64,000 nucleotides of DNA from REEB76 sp049698775 (GCA_049698775.1 JBAVYM010000058.1:26986-90985); one strand, 5' to 3'; positions 51,713 to 60,908 are shown, counted from the stretch's first letter. The notes: generated from the letters alone by a model not told the origin. Numbers and translations: made by a program.

Positions 51713-52024
51713 TCAGCCATTAGCAGCTTTTTGGAACGGACGTACATCGCGCTCGATCTCGGCGGCCGCTTTACGGCGCACGCACTCCAGCTCGTAGCGC
51801 TTCTGCAAATTGAGCCACGACTCCGCATCGGTGCCGAAGAATCGCGCCAGCCGCAAAGCGGAATCGCCGGTGATGCCACGCTTGCCGGTAACGATATCGT
51901 TGATGCGCGAAGCGGGCACGCGCAGCGCCACCGCGACCCCATGCGGCGTCAATCCGAGATGTTCAATGAATTCCTTGAGGAGTATCTCGCCCGGGTGCAC
52001 CGGCGGCAATGGGTTTTTGCTCAT
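51713..52024 (-). CDS. higA: HigA-family XRE antitoxin or regulator, no HigB partner seen
   Basis: A 103-residue helix-turn-helix protein with the HigA signature PPVHPGEILLKEFIEHLGLT, recognition helix VALRVPASRINDIVTGKRGI and SALRLARFFGTDAESWLNLQ. HigA normally follows a HigB toxin gene; here upstream are only 54 non-coding bases and then hslR. It ends 65 bases before mod on the same strand. It may be an orphan antitoxin or serve as a controller for the restriction-modification operon; the latter is inference from position. Confidence 0.88.
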   Translation of the reverse strand: MSKNPLPPVHPGEILLKEFIEHLGLTPHGVAVALRVPASRINDIVTGKRGITGDSALRLARFFGTDAESWLNLQKRYELECVRRKAAAEIERDVRPFQKAANG

Positions 52025-52078
52025 ACAAGCGATTATACAGACAGACTCTCCGCTGTTCGTCCTTGCTGGGGCAAATAC

Positions 52079-52468
52079 TCACAGCCCCTGCTTGAACCGG
52101 TGTATCAAACGGCGGGATTTCTTGTCTGGGCGCTTGGCAGGCGCGGGACTCGCCAATGCGGCAAGTTTGCGGAGTTCTGCGTGTCGTACCCGAATTTCAC
52201 GACTGGTCGCCGTTTCTTCATAAAGCTGTTGCGCGTCCAAAGCGGACCCGCGCTTCGATGACAGCCTAAGCACCAACACCACGTAACGCTCCCCACCACG
52301 GGTGATTTTCAATCGGTCGCCGACACGCGGTTCATGCGACGGTTTTGCGCGCACACCATTGACATGCACCTTGCCGCCCGCAACGGCGGCAGTGGCCAGG
52401 CTGCGTGTCTTGAAAAACCTGGCCGCCCAAAGCCATTTATCCAACCGTATACTTTCTTGGCTAATCAT
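52079..52468 (-). CDS. hslR: S4-domain heat-shock/ribosome-associated RNA-binding protein
   Basis: A 129-residue protein with an N-terminal S4 domain (IRLDKWLWAARFFKTRSLAT, VHVNGVRAKPSHEPRVGDRL) and a basic C-terminal tail (KRPDKKSRRLIHRFKQGL), the Hsp15 layout and length (133). Hsp15 binds 50S subunits carrying stalled nascent tRNA. The MISQESIRLDKWLW start lies next to a truncated second copy of MRLDKWLW and a dispersed repeat, so the N-terminus may have been rebuilt after an insertion. Confidence 0.9.
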   Translation of the reverse strand: MISQESIRLDKWLWAARFFKTRSLATAAVAGGKVHVNGVRAKPSHEPRVGDRLKITRGGERYVVLVLRLSSKRGSALDAQQLYEETATSREIRVRHAELRKLAALASPAPAKRPDKKSRRLIHRFKQGL

Positions 52469-52488
52469 CAGCTATCTCGATGCGCGCC

Positions 52489-52540
52489 CGATGTACATGG
52501 ATGTACAAGTGCTGCGGGAGGCAGGATGCCGGGAGCAGCC
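52489..52540. repeat. 51-bp dispersed repeat, same family as the insert in arnT
   Basis: CGATGTACATGGATGTACAA then GTGCTGCGGGAGGCAGGATG and CCGGGAGCAGC. It matches the reverse complement of 43347-43397 at about 45 of 51 positions. It abuts the S4 N-terminal fragment. Confidence 0.75.
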
Positions 52541-52592
52541 ACAGCCACTTGTCCAGGCGCATGCGCGGCACATTGCTGTTTTCCTTTGTCAT
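52539..52592 (-). pseudogene. truncated N-terminus of a second S4-domain (hslR-like) gene
   Basis: The minus frame from ATG 52592 reads MTKENSNVPRMRLDKWLW and then runs straight into the dispersed repeat. RLDKWLW is the conserved start of Hsp15-type S4 domains. The codons differ from those of the intact hslR downstream, so it is not a recent copy. Together with repeats at 52489 and 52640 this fills the 363-base gap between hslR and kbl. Confidence 0.55.
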
Positions 52593-52639
52593 GTGGCTAA
52601 GAATATCCAACAAAATTCCTGGATCCCCCCTCACCCCAA

Positions 52640-52687
52640 CCCTCGGCAATTGCTCCCGGCATTGCCCTACCTCCTACATCCCTGTAG
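52640..52687. repeat. 50-bp dispersed repeat, inverse copy of 29926
   Basis: GCAATTGCTCCCGGCATTGC followed by CCTAC and CATCCCTGTAG is the reverse complement of the 29926 element with a few differences. A CTCCCGCCGGGGGAGAGG hairpin follows at about 52692. Confidence 0.6.
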
Positions 52688-52831
52688 TCGTCTCCCGCCG
52701 GGGGAGAGGGGAACAGGAGGAAAGCGTTTAGCGAAGGTATTCATTTTGCAGCCGTTCCAAGTCTAGCACTCCGATTTTCCGAGGCTGGTATAATTGCGCG
52801 CCTTCCCTCCTTTGCCGTCCCCGGAGCTTGC

Positions 52832-54022
52832 GTGAAAGAAGCCTTTCTTGCCCAGCTTCGCCAGCAGATTGTCGGCCTGCACGAAGCCGGTCTCTACAAG
52901 ACCGAGCGTGTCATCACTACGCCGCAGCAGGCGGCTATCAAGGTGACCGGCGGCGAGGAAGTGCTCAATTTCTGCGCGAACAATTACCTCGGGCTGGCCA
53001 ATAACCCGGAACTGGTGAAAACCGCCCAAGCGGCTCTGCCGAAATACGGTTTCGGCCTGTCCTCGGTGCGCTTTATCTGCGGCACCCAAACAGTACACAA
53101 GGAACTGGAGGCGCGCCTCTCCAAGTTTCTCGGCACTGATGACGCGATCCTGTATTCCTCCTGCTTCGATGCCAACGGCGGCCTGTTTGAAACGCTGCTG
53201 GACGAACAGGACGCGGTCATCAGCGACGCGCTCAATCACGCCAGCATCATTGATGGCGTGCGCCTGTGCAAGGCCAAGCGCTTGCGCTACAACAACAATG
53301 ACATGGCGGACCTGGAGGCTAAGCTCAAGGAAGCCGTGGATTGCCGTTTCAAGCTCATCGCCACCGACGGCGTGTTTTCCATGGACGGCATCATCGCCGA
53401 CCTCAAGGGCATTTGCGATCTGGCGGACCGCTATGGCGCGCTCGTGATGGTGGACGATTCGCATGCCGTGGGATTCATGGGTGAGCACGGCCGCGGAAGC
53501 CATGAATTCCGCGGCGTGATGGGCCGCGTGGACATCCTCACCGGCACGCTTGGCAAGGCGCTGGGCGGCGCGTCCGGCGGTTACACTTCCGGCCGCAAGG
53601 AGATCATTGAGTGGCTGCGGCAACGTTCACGGCCGTATCTGTTTTCCAACACGCTCGCACCGGTGATTGCCGCCACCTCCATCAAGGTTCTGGATCTGCT
53701 GGAACGCGGCGATGCACTGCGCCGGAAGCTGGGCGACAACAGCGCGTATTTTCGCGCCGGCATGCGGAAACTCGGCTTCACGCTTGCCGGCAGCGACCAT
53801 CCCATCATTCCGGTCATGCTGGGCGACGCGAAACTCGCCAGGAACATGGCGGATGAATTGTTGAAGGAAGGCATTTACGTGATCGGCTTCTCCTTTCCGG
53901 TGGTTCCGGAAGGCAAGGCGCGCATTCGCGTGCAGATATCCGCCGTTCACGAGAGGGAACACCTGGACAAAGCCATCGTCGCGTTTGCGAAGGTCGGCAA
54001 ACAATTAGGCATTATTCGTTAA
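52832..54022 (+). CDS. kbl: glycine C-acetyltransferase (2-amino-3-ketobutyrate CoA ligase)
   Basis: A 396-residue PLP enzyme of the alpha-oxoamine synthase family (E. coli Kbl 398). NFCANNYLGLANNPELVKTA, SVRFICGTQTVHKELEARLS, VMVDDSHAVGFMGEHGRGS and the PLP Lys in TLGKALGGASGGY are all in place. It splits 2-amino-3-ketobutyrate with CoA into glycine and acetyl-CoA. The start is GTG 52832 behind CCGGAG. tdh follows on the same strand 94 bases later, across a hairpin repeat; together they form the threonine-to-glycine pathway. Confidence 0.95.
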   Translation: MKEAFLAQLRQQIVGLHEAGLYKTERVITTPQQAAIKVTGGEEVLNFCANNYLGLANNPELVKTAQAALPKYGFGLSSVRFICGTQTVHKELEARLSKFLGTDDAILYSSCFDANGGLFETLLDEQDAVISDALNHASIIDGVRLCKAKRLRYNNNDMADLEAKLKEAVDCRFKLIATDGVFSMDGIIADLKGICDLADRYGALVMVDDSHAVGFMGEHGRGSHEFRGVMGRVDILTGTLGKALGGASGGYTSGRKEIIEWLRQRSRPYLFSNTLAPVIAATSIKVLDLLERGDALRRKLGDNSAYFRAGMRKLGFTLAGSDHPIIPVMLGDAKLARNMADELLKEGIYVIGFSFPVVPEGKARIRVQISAVHEREHLDKAIVAFAKVGKQLGIIR

Positions 54023-54024
54023 TG

Positions 54025-54093
54025 TGTGGGAGCGGCGATATTCGCCGCGATTTTTATCAATCTGGGATCGCGGCGGGGACCGCCGCTCCCACA
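54025..54093. repeat. TGTGGGAGCGGCG inverted-repeat element between kbl and tdh
   Basis: TGTGGGAGCGGCG (54025) pairs with CGCCGCTCCCACA (ending 54093), and an inner TCGCCGCGA/TCGCGGCG pair is also present. REP-like; it could stabilise the kbl transcript or tune tdh expression. Confidence 0.75.
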
Positions 54094-54116
54094 ATGGTCT
54101 TTGAGGCTTGTTAACC

Positions 54117-55142
54117 ATGAAAGCGTTAGTCAAAGCAAAATCTGAACAAGGCATCTGGCTGCAGGATGTACCGAAACCCAAGATCGGCCCCAATGATTTG
54201 CTCATCAAGATAAAAAAGACCGCCATCTGCGGCACCGACATCCACATTTACAACTGGGATGAGTGGGCGAAGAAGACTATTCCCGTGCCCATGACCGTAG
54301 GCCACGAGTTTGTGGGCGTGGTGGCGGAAATCGGCAGCGAGGTGCAGGGTTTCAGGCTCGGCGAGCGCGTCTCGGGCGAAGGCCACATTACCTGCGGCCA
54401 TTGCCGCAACTGCCGCGCCGGCCGCCGGCATCTGTGCCGCAACACCGTGGGCGTGGGTGTGAATCGGCCCGGCTGTTTCGCGGAATATCTTGCGATCCCG
54501 GCCATGAATGCGTTTCCGCTGCCGGATGTGATTTCCGACGACATCGCCGCGTTCCTGGATCCGTTCGGCAATGCCACGCATACGGCCTTGTCCTTCGACC
54601 TGGTGGGCGAAGACGTGCTCATCACCGGCGCCGGCCCCATCGGCTGCATGGCTGTGGCCATCGCCAAACACGTGGGCGCACGTTACGTGGTGATCACCGA
54701 CGTGAACGATTACCGCCTCGATCTGGCGCGCAAGATGGGCGCGACCCGTGCAGTGAATGTACAAAAGCAGAAGCTTGAAGACGTGACGGAGGAACTCGGC
54801 ATGACCGAAGGCTTCGACGTGGGCATGGAGGTGTCGGGCAATCCGCAGGCGTTCCGCCAGATGCTCGCGAGCATGGTGCACGGCGGACACATGGCATTGC
54901 TCGGCCTGCCGCCCGCCGAGGTGGCGATTGACTGGAATCAGGTGATCTTCAAGGGCCTGTTCATCAAGGGCATCTACGGCCGCGAGATGTTCGAGACCTG
55001 GTACAAGATGGCGGCCATGCTGCAAAGCGGTCTCGACATCACGCCGATCCTCACCCACCACTTCCCCATCGGCGAATTCCAGAAAGGCTTCGACGTGATG
55101 CGCTCGGGTCAGTCAGGCAAAGTGGTACTGGATTGGGGTTAG
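54117..55142 (+). CDS. tdh: L-threonine 3-dehydrogenase
   Basis: A 341-residue zinc alcohol-dehydrogenase family protein, identical in length to E. coli Tdh. Catalytic zinc site: ICGTDIHIYNWDEW and VGHEFVGVV. Structural zinc: CGHCRNCRAGRRHLC. NAD fold: DVLITGAGPIGCMAVAIAKH and VVITDVNDYRLDLA. It oxidises threonine to 2-amino-3-ketobutyrate, which Kbl then splits. ATG 54117 (MKALVKAKSEQG) is the family start; the in-frame ATG three codons earlier is ignored. Confidence 0.96.
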   Translation: MKALVKAKSEQGIWLQDVPKPKIGPNDLLIKIKKTAICGTDIHIYNWDEWAKKTIPVPMTVGHEFVGVVAEIGSEVQGFRLGERVSGEGHITCGHCRNCRAGRRHLCRNTVGVGVNRPGCFAEYLAIPAMNAFPLPDVISDDIAAFLDPFGNATHTALSFDLVGEDVLITGAGPIGCMAVAIAKHVGARYVVITDVNDYRLDLARKMGATRAVNVQKQKLEDVTEELGMTEGFDVGMEVSGNPQAFRQMLASMVHGGHMALLGLPPAEVAIDWNQVIFKGLFIKGIYGREMFETWYKMAAMLQSGLDITPILTHHFPIGEFQKGFDVMRSGQSGKVVLDWG

Positions 55143-55233
55143 CAAGAGCAGCGACGCCGGCTTTCGCCGGGGCATGCATTCGTCGCGATCCCGAACTGCG
55201 GATGGTGCGCAAGTGCACCCTATATTTTTAATA

Positions 55234-55303
55234 GGTTGGAGTGAGGTCTTCCGAAGCCCAACATTCTGATCGTTGGGGTTCGCTGCTCTCACCCCAACCT
55301 GCG
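55234..55303. repeat. 70-bp inverted-repeat element, copy 2
   Basis: Opposite orientation to 37474-37543 and sharing TTCGGAAGACCTCAC and the GGTTGGGGTGAG tips. It lies between the convergent tdh and sppA genes. Confidence 0.75.
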
Positions 55304-55317
55304 ATCGCTGTGGCTTG

Positions 55318-57180
55318 TTATTGGATATTGCAGAAACAATAGGCATACACCCCACGCGGATCGCTGAAGACTGCAAGAGCGTCGGTGAGCCGCTGCATCT
55401 GACTCAGCCACGGCAGCGAACCCAGGTTGGCGGACGGCATCAAACTGGCGCTCAGGCGTGTGTTATCGCTGTTGGCCATGGAGATGAGCAGCTTGTCGAA
55501 CACACTCAAAGGCCGCTCGATGTAGCGCACCGAGTAGTGCGGACCAAGTTTCGCGAGTTTTGCCGCTTCCGTCACCGCATCCTGAAGATTGCCGAATTTG
55601 TCCACCAGCCCAAGTTTCTTGCCTTGTTCGCCGCTCCACACACGGCCCTGGGCAATCGCGTTCACCGCGTCCACGCTCATGTGCCGGTTCTTCGCCACCT
55701 TGGTGATGAATTGCTGGTAGCCATTGTCAATGTTGAGTTGGAAAAACTGCTGCAATTGCGGTGACATAGGACGAGTGAGGTCAAACGCATCGCTCAAGGG
55801 CGTGGTGCCCACGCCGTCAGTATGGATACCGATTTTTGCCAGGGTTTTGTCAAAGGTGGGAACCAGGCCGAAGATGCCGATGGAACCTGTGAGTGTCGCG
55901 GGGTTGGCGTAGATTTCATCTCCCGCCATGGAAATCCAGTAACCGCCCGATGCTGCCACAGAACCCATGGACACCACCACCGGTTTGCCGGCTTCCTTGG
56001 TGAGTTCGATCTCGCGCAGGATGAGGTCGGACGCGAAGGCGCTGCCGCCGGGGCTGTCCACCCGCAACACGACGGCCTTGATGGAATCGTCATAGCGTGC
56101 CTTTCGGATCAATTCCGAGGTGGAATCGCCGCCGATGGTGCCGGGCGGTTGATCGCCGGTCATGATGTCGCCGGCCGCAACGATGACGCCGATGCTGTTG
56201 CCGCCGTTATTCTGCACAGCTTCTCCATCCACGGCCTGCAGGTAATCGCGGTAATCAATCTGGCGGAAACTGTGACGGAATTCGCCCACCACCTTGCTGA
56301 CCGCCGCTTCCATCTGATCTTCATTGGCGATCTTGTCCACCAGGCCTGATTTCAGCGCCAGCGCGGCAGAATCGCCGCCCACGGCCGTCAGCCCTGTATT
56401 CAGGTTATCTATATAGTTACTCAAGGCATCCGGCTTGAGGTCGCGGGCCTTGGTCACGTCTCGCTGGTAAATCGTCCAGAGCGTGTTGACCACGCCACCC
56501 CAATCCTCGCGCGCGGCCGGCGACATGCCGTTCAGCATGAACGGTTCTACCGCGGATTTGTATTTGCCGACGCGGAAGATATTGACCTGCACGCCGAGCT
56601 TGTCGAGTGCGTCCTTCAAATACGGCTGGTAAATGCCGTAACCGCGCAGGAACACCTGACCCTGCGGGTGGATGAAGACCGTGTTGGCCATGGACGCCAG
56701 GTAATACTGGCTCTGGCTGTAGGCATCGCCGAGCGCAAACACCGGTTTGCCGGTCGCGCGGAAATCGTGGATCGCGCGGCCAATGTCACGCAGGTCGCTC
56801 AAGGCCGCGCCGCCCAACAGGCCACCGCCGCCCAAGTCGTCGGTTTCCAACACCAGCGCCTTGATGCGCTTGTCGTCTTTGGCATGCTCGATGGCGCCCA
56901 CCACATCACGCAGGCGCGTCTGTTGCGGCACTTTCTGGCCCAGCAGTCTGGCCAGTGCTCGCTGCGCCGGGTCACCGGAGAACTGTTCCACCAGATCGCC
57001 GTGCATGTCCACCACCAGCGCCGCGGAATATGGCACCGGAATTTTGTGGGAACCGAACGCGGCCACCAGCACCACGATGACGATGATGGTGATGACCAGA
57101 TCAATCACCAAGCGGCACAGAAAATTCCAGACACGCCAGGTGCCGCCGAAGATTCGCACAAAAAAGTTCTTGTCACTCAT
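55318..57180 (-). CDS. sppA: signal peptide peptidase SppA, long (67K) form
   Basis: A 620-residue protein with one N-terminal membrane helix (LVIDLVITIIVIVVLVAAFG), the doubled SppA architecture and the catalytic pair: Lys in FRVGKYKSAVEPF (about 207) in the first half and Ser in SMGSVAASGGYW (about 407) in the second, matching K209 and S409 of E. coli. It degrades cleaved signal peptides in the periplasm at the membrane surface. The C-terminus has an unusual short Cys-containing end (YAYCFCNIQ). It begins 54 bases after the decarboxylase gene stop on the same strand. Confidence 0.95.
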   Translation of the reverse strand: MSDKNFFVRIFGGTWRVWNFLCRLVIDLVITIIVIVVLVAAFGSHKIPVPYSAALVVDMHGDLVEQFSGDPAQRALARLLGQKVPQQTRLRDVVGAIEHAKDDKRIKALVLETDDLGGGGLLGGAALSDLRDIGRAIHDFRATGKPVFALGDAYSQSQYYLASMANTVFIHPQGQVFLRGYGIYQPYLKDALDKLGVQVNIFRVGKYKSAVEPFMLNGMSPAAREDWGGVVNTLWTIYQRDVTKARDLKPDALSNYIDNLNTGLTAVGGDSAALALKSGLVDKIANEDQMEAAVSKVVGEFRHSFRQIDYRDYLQAVDGEAVQNNGGNSIGVIVAAGDIMTGDQPPGTIGGDSTSELIRKARYDDSIKAVVLRVDSPGGSAFASDLILREIELTKEAGKPVVVSMGSVAASGGYWISMAGDEIYANPATLTGSIGIFGLVPTFDKTLAKIGIHTDGVGTTPLSDAFDLTRPMSPQLQQFFQLNIDNGYQQFITKVAKNRHMSVDAVNAIAQGRVWSGEQGKKLGLVDKFGNLQDAVTEAAKLAKLGPHYSVRYIERPLSVFDKLLISMANSDNTRLSASLMPSANLGSLPWLSQMQRLTDALAVFSDPRGVYAYCFCNIQ

Positions 57181-57234
57181 GGGTAGTTCCGGTTGATGGG
57201 GTGGGTGGAAAAGGAATGGCGTCTGGAGCGCTAA

Positions 57235-58587
57235 TTATGCGCCAAGCGATTGTTGCACGGCAGTCTCGAGGATGGCGGTGATGCGCAGTAGCCAGTCCTT
57301 GTGCTCCGGTTTCATGAGGCAGGAGCGCAGCGCCGTGAGCGTATCCGCGTCACGCTTCAGGCCGGGCCACCAGGCCGCCGCCAGCGTATCCGGCACGTGC
57401 AACAAGGCCAGGTGCAAATGCTGTTTTGCGGCCGCCTCGAACACCGTCTGCGCGCGGCGGCTGGCGTCCGTCCGGCTCCGGGCCTTGGCTATCCATACCA
57501 CGATATCCAGTTGCGGCACCGGGCCGGCGAGATACCCACCGCCGGCTTTCAGGTGTTGACGCAGAGTGAGCGCCGCCTCGCGGGACGCAGTGAGCCTTTT
57601 TGCGAATTCACCGCCCCGCTCCATCGGCAACAAACGCTGGGTGGCCCATAGCGCCACGGCCGCGGCGCCAGGACGCGAGCATTCCAGGCTGATTTCGCCT
57701 AGATGCAATGCGCCGGAGGTGAAATAGGTGTAAGGCGAATCGTGCCGGTAATAACGGCCCACGGCCGGATCGCGAAACAGCACGCAGCCGCAGCCATAGG
57801 GCTGCAAGCCGTGCTTGTGCGGGTCCACCACAATGGAATCCGATTGCGGGATGGCATCGAATGCCGCGCGCGCTTCCGCGTCCAGATTGTCCGCCAGCAT
57901 GAAATAACCGCCGTAGGCGGCATCCACATGCAGCCGGAAACCGTAACGTTCGCGCAGCTTTAATATCAGATGCAGCGGATCCACGGCGCCCAGCGCTGTG
58001 GTGCCAAGCGTCGCCACCACCGTAACCACGCTCTCGTGCCGCAGTACATCCTCCAGTGCATTCATGTCCATGCGGCCTGCGGCGTCCACCGGCACGCTGC
58101 GGAAAGGAATTTTCAGCACTTCGCACATGCGCGCGTGAGTGTAGTGCGCTTGTTCCGACGCCAGCACAACGCCCTCTGGCCGTACATGCCGCGCCACCCA
58201 CAGGGCTTCGAGATTAGCGACGGTACCGCTGGCGCACAAATGCCCGAGGTGCGTGTCATAGCCAAATAGCCGCGCGAGATTGGCCACCGCTTCTTTCTCC
58301 ATGCTGGAACTGGCGCGGCCACCATCGAGCGCGTGGTTGTTGGGATTGATATACAGCGCCAGCATATACGCGAGCCGCGCCACCGGATGGGGTGGTTTCA
58401 GCATCTGGCCGGCGTAGAACGGATGCGGATAAGGGAAATTGTCCTGCAGCCTGACAGCCACTTCGTTCAGCACGTCACGTAAGCCTGGCGTGTCGCTGCC
58501 GGAATCGAACGATGGCAGTTCGCTGAAACCCTGTTGCAGGGTTGCCAGGGCTTCGCTCAGATATTGCAGGCTGTCCGGTTTGAACAT
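57235..58587 (-). CDS. PLP-dependent decarboxylase, group II (glutamate/aromatic amino acid type)
   Basis: A 450-residue group II decarboxylase. It shows NNHALDGGRASSSMEKEAVA, HLCASGTVANLEALWVAR, the ring-stacking His in ASEQAHYTH, HVDAAYGGYFMLADN and the PLP Lys in VVDPHKHGLQPYGCG. The substrate acid is not decided by sequence: glutamate, aspartate, tyrosine and tryptophan types share this layout. ATG 58587 begins the family match; the open frame before it is inside the upstream TPR gene. AGAGCG lies upstream. It is cotranscribed with the TPR gene, 23 bases apart. Confidence 0.88.
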   Translation of the reverse strand: MFKPDSLQYLSEALATLQQGFSELPSFDSGSDTPGLRDVLNEVAVRLQDNFPYPHPFYAGQMLKPPHPVARLAYMLALYINPNNHALDGGRASSSMEKEAVANLARLFGYDTHLGHLCASGTVANLEALWVARHVRPEGVVLASEQAHYTHARMCEVLKIPFRSVPVDAAGRMDMNALEDVLRHESVVTVVATLGTTALGAVDPLHLILKLRERYGFRLHVDAAYGGYFMLADNLDAEARAAFDAIPQSDSIVVDPHKHGLQPYGCGCVLFRDPAVGRYYRHDSPYTYFTSGALHLGEISLECSRPGAAAVALWATQRLLPMERGGEFAKRLTASREAALTLRQHLKAGGGYLAGPVPQLDIVVWIAKARSRTDASRRAQTVFEAAAKQHLHLALLHVPDTLAAAWWPGLKRDADTLTALRSCLMKPEHKDWLLRITAILETAVQQSLGA

Positions 58588-58610
58588 GGTTCGCTCTGAT
58601 GCGCCGCGAT

Positions 58611-60479
58611 TCAGGGTTTGTCCGCCGGCTGGGCTTTTGGCAACAGCATGAGTTGTTGCAAATCGTGCCGCAGCATGGCTTGTTGGCCCGGATCGTGCGT
58701 CGCATTGAGCAACCCCTGATACAGGTTGTGCGCGTCTTCGATGTATCCCGCCTTGGCAAGCATCTGCGCCGCCTGATAACGGGCACTCTGTGCCCATTGG
58801 TCCATGGCGTAGGGATCCATGAGCGTCGCCGAGCGCAGGTACAATTCCGCCGCCTGCGCGTAATCCCCGAGCGCCTTATAGGAATCCGCGATCCAGAACA
58901 GCAACTGACGCTGCTGATCCGAAGTCAGATTCGCCTGCAACAGCGCCTCGAAAAACGGAATCGCATCCCGGTTACGGCCGACGGTCTGCAAGTCAAACAG
59001 CACCGGCAATACGTCACCCGGATCAATCGGAGCGCCGCTCGCGAACAACTGCTTGAGCGCGGCAACGCCGGCATCCGGATTACCGCCGAGGATGAACACA
59101 CGCGCACGCTGCAACTGCCAGGCGATCGGATCGGTATCCGGCGGTGGCTGGTCCAGACCCTGCATGAGTTTCGAGGCCAGCGGAATATCCGGGATCGCGA
59201 GCACGTCATTCACCAAAATGTAGCGCACATCCGGAGGAATCGCGCTCACGGTCTTGAAGCGATCGGAATCCAGATACAGGTGTCGCAACACCACGCCGCC
59301 GTTTTTCTGCTTCTGGACAAGCGTGGCGAATTGCCAGTGGGCCACGCCTTGCTGTTGTGCTTCTGGCGCATTGAAGGCCACCACGCTGAACAGGGCGCAA
59401 GCGCGCACCGGACTTGCATCAAACCGGTTGGAGGCGGCCAAGTACCACGCCTGATTATCGCCCACCACCAGTTGCAACTGATTGCCGAGATCCTGACCGT
59501 AACTCAGATAGGCGTCCCACAGCATGTCGGGAGTGATGGCGAACACCGGATCCTTGTCCAACAATCCCGGTTGCAGACCTAGGCCGTTTTGCAGCGCCTG
59601 GATTTGCGCCACCGGATTCTTGAGCGCCTCCGCCGCTTGCGCGGCGATGAACCAGGCGCGCACGCGCTGCTCCAGCGGCAATTTGCTGTTGCTGCCCAGA
59701 TTCACGGATTTCTCCATAACCTTGTCCGGAGCAATGACCTGCGCGCGCAGTGACGCCAGCAGACTCAGCATGTCGGCTTCCGCACCGCTGCTGGCTTTGA
59801 GCACATCCAGCGCCGCCTGCGGCTGATTGGTTCTCAGGAACAAACGTGCTTCCAGAATCGGCCAGTTGCCCGTGTCCTGCGGATAATCCTGACGGTAACG
59901 GATGACCGCAGTCTGCGCATCGGCGAGATATTCATCCGTGAGATAGCTGCGCAGCACCAATTGACGCAGTTGGCTCAAGCTCTGGTCATCGGGAGCCGAC
60001 GCGGAATTCCAGATGAACTTGCGCAGAATCAGCCGCGCTTCGTGGCCTTTGCCCAATTGCAGCCAAGCCGCGGCCGCCTGCATTTCTTCCCATTGCCGGA
60101 AATCTGCGCCGATGTCCGCCGGCAGTTTCGATGCGCGCGCGATGATGGCCTGCCAGTTGCGGGTGGATTGATACAGATAAATGCGCTCGCGTTCCCAGGC
60201 CATCCAGCCGGCCGCGTCCTGGGTGAAATCCGGCTGATCGCGGTCAATGAATTGCAGCGCCAGATTGGGCGCGCCCGCCGAAGCAAAGCTGCCGATGTCC
60301 TGCAACGAGGGCGCGGCATTCAGGTTGGGCGGCGGTGCCTGCGTGACGGCTGGCGTGGGAGCGGTATGGCTTTTTTTCGGCGCGGCCTTGTGGTGCTTTT
60401 CCACCGCGAATGCCGGCGCGCTGACCACTGACAGGACGGCGATCAGGATAATCAGGATGCGCGGCATGGTGATGCGCAT
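58611..60479 (-). CDS. secreted protein with TPR-like repeats
   Basis: A 622-residue protein with a signal peptide (MRITMPRILIILIAVLSVVS, cleavage near AFA), a Lys/Pro/Thr linker and then helical repeats resembling tetratricopeptides (AAELYLRSATLMDPYAMDQW, AAQMLAKAGYIEDAHNLYQG). It is probably periplasmic and acts as a scaffold. A second ATG at 60467 is an equally good start. It sits right after rplS, separated by a terminator, and ahead of the decarboxylase. No enzyme signature. Confidence 0.83.
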   Translation of the reverse strand: MRITMPRILIILIAVLSVVSAPAFAVEKHHKAAPKKSHTAPTPAVTQAPPPNLNAAPSLQDIGSFASAGAPNLALQFIDRDQPDFTQDAAGWMAWERERIYLYQSTRNWQAIIARASKLPADIGADFRQWEEMQAAAAWLQLGKGHEARLILRKFIWNSASAPDDQSLSQLRQLVLRSYLTDEYLADAQTAVIRYRQDYPQDTGNWPILEARLFLRTNQPQAALDVLKASSGAEADMLSLLASLRAQVIAPDKVMEKSVNLGSNSKLPLEQRVRAWFIAAQAAEALKNPVAQIQALQNGLGLQPGLLDKDPVFAITPDMLWDAYLSYGQDLGNQLQLVVGDNQAWYLAASNRFDASPVRACALFSVVAFNAPEAQQQGVAHWQFATLVQKQKNGGVVLRHLYLDSDRFKTVSAIPPDVRYILVNDVLAIPDIPLASKLMQGLDQPPPDTDPIAWQLQRARVFILGGNPDAGVAALKQLFASGAPIDPGDVLPVLFDLQTVGRNRDAIPFFEALLQANLTSDQQRQLLFWIADSYKALGDYAQAAELYLRSATLMDPYAMDQWAQSARYQAAQMLAKAGYIEDAHNLYQGLLNATHDPGQQAMLRHDLQQLMLLPKAQPADKP

Positions 60480-60491
60480 GGCTTACGGTGC

Positions 60492-60524
60492 CTGCAAAAA
60501 ATGACGGGTGCCAGAGGCACCCGT
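60492..60524 (-). terminator. Rho-independent terminator after rplS
   Basis: On the minus strand ACGGGTGCC-TCT-GGCACCCGT is followed by CATTTTTTG. It closes the rpsP-rimM-trmD-rplS operon before the TPR gene. Confidence 0.85.
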
Positions 60525-60566
60525 GATTGTATCAGCACGTGTTTGATTAGCGCCGAAAGCGGGGTT

Positions 60567-60908
60567 TCAGACCTTTTCGCGGATGCGCGCGGCCTTGCCG
60601 GACAAGTCACGCAGGTAATACAGCTTGGCGCGGCGCACGTCGCCCTTGCGCTTGAGTTCGATGGCGCCGATGGCGGGGCTGTGGCTCTGGAAGGTGCGCT
60701 CCACGCCTTCGCCGTGGGAGACCTTGCGCACGGTGAATGAGGAATTCAGGCCGCGATTGCTCTTGGCGATGACCATGCCCTCGAAGGCCTGCAAGCGCTC
60801 GCGCTCGCCGTCCTTGACCTTGACCTGCACCACCACGGTGTCGCCCGGTGAAAACGCGGGGATGTCCTTCATCTGGGCTTTGTCAATCTGTTCGATAATC
60901 TTGTTCAT
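60567..60908 (-). CDS. rplS: 50S ribosomal protein L19
   Basis: A 113-residue ribosomal protein L19: FSPGDTVVVQVKVKDGERER, LQAFEGMVIAKSNRGLNSSF, VRKVSHGEGVERTFQSHSP, KRKGDVRRAKLYYLRDLSGK. It lies at the 30S/50S bridge. AAGGTG sits about 8 bases before ATG 60908, which is preferred over ATG 60914. It is the last gene of the conserved rpsP-rimM-trmD-rplS order. Confidence 0.97.
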   Translation of the reverse strand: MNKIIEQIDKAQMKDIPAFSPGDTVVVQVKVKDGERERLQAFEGMVIAKSNRGLNSSFTVRKVSHGEGVERTFQSHSPAIGAIELKRKGDVRRAKLYYLRDLSGKAARIREKV

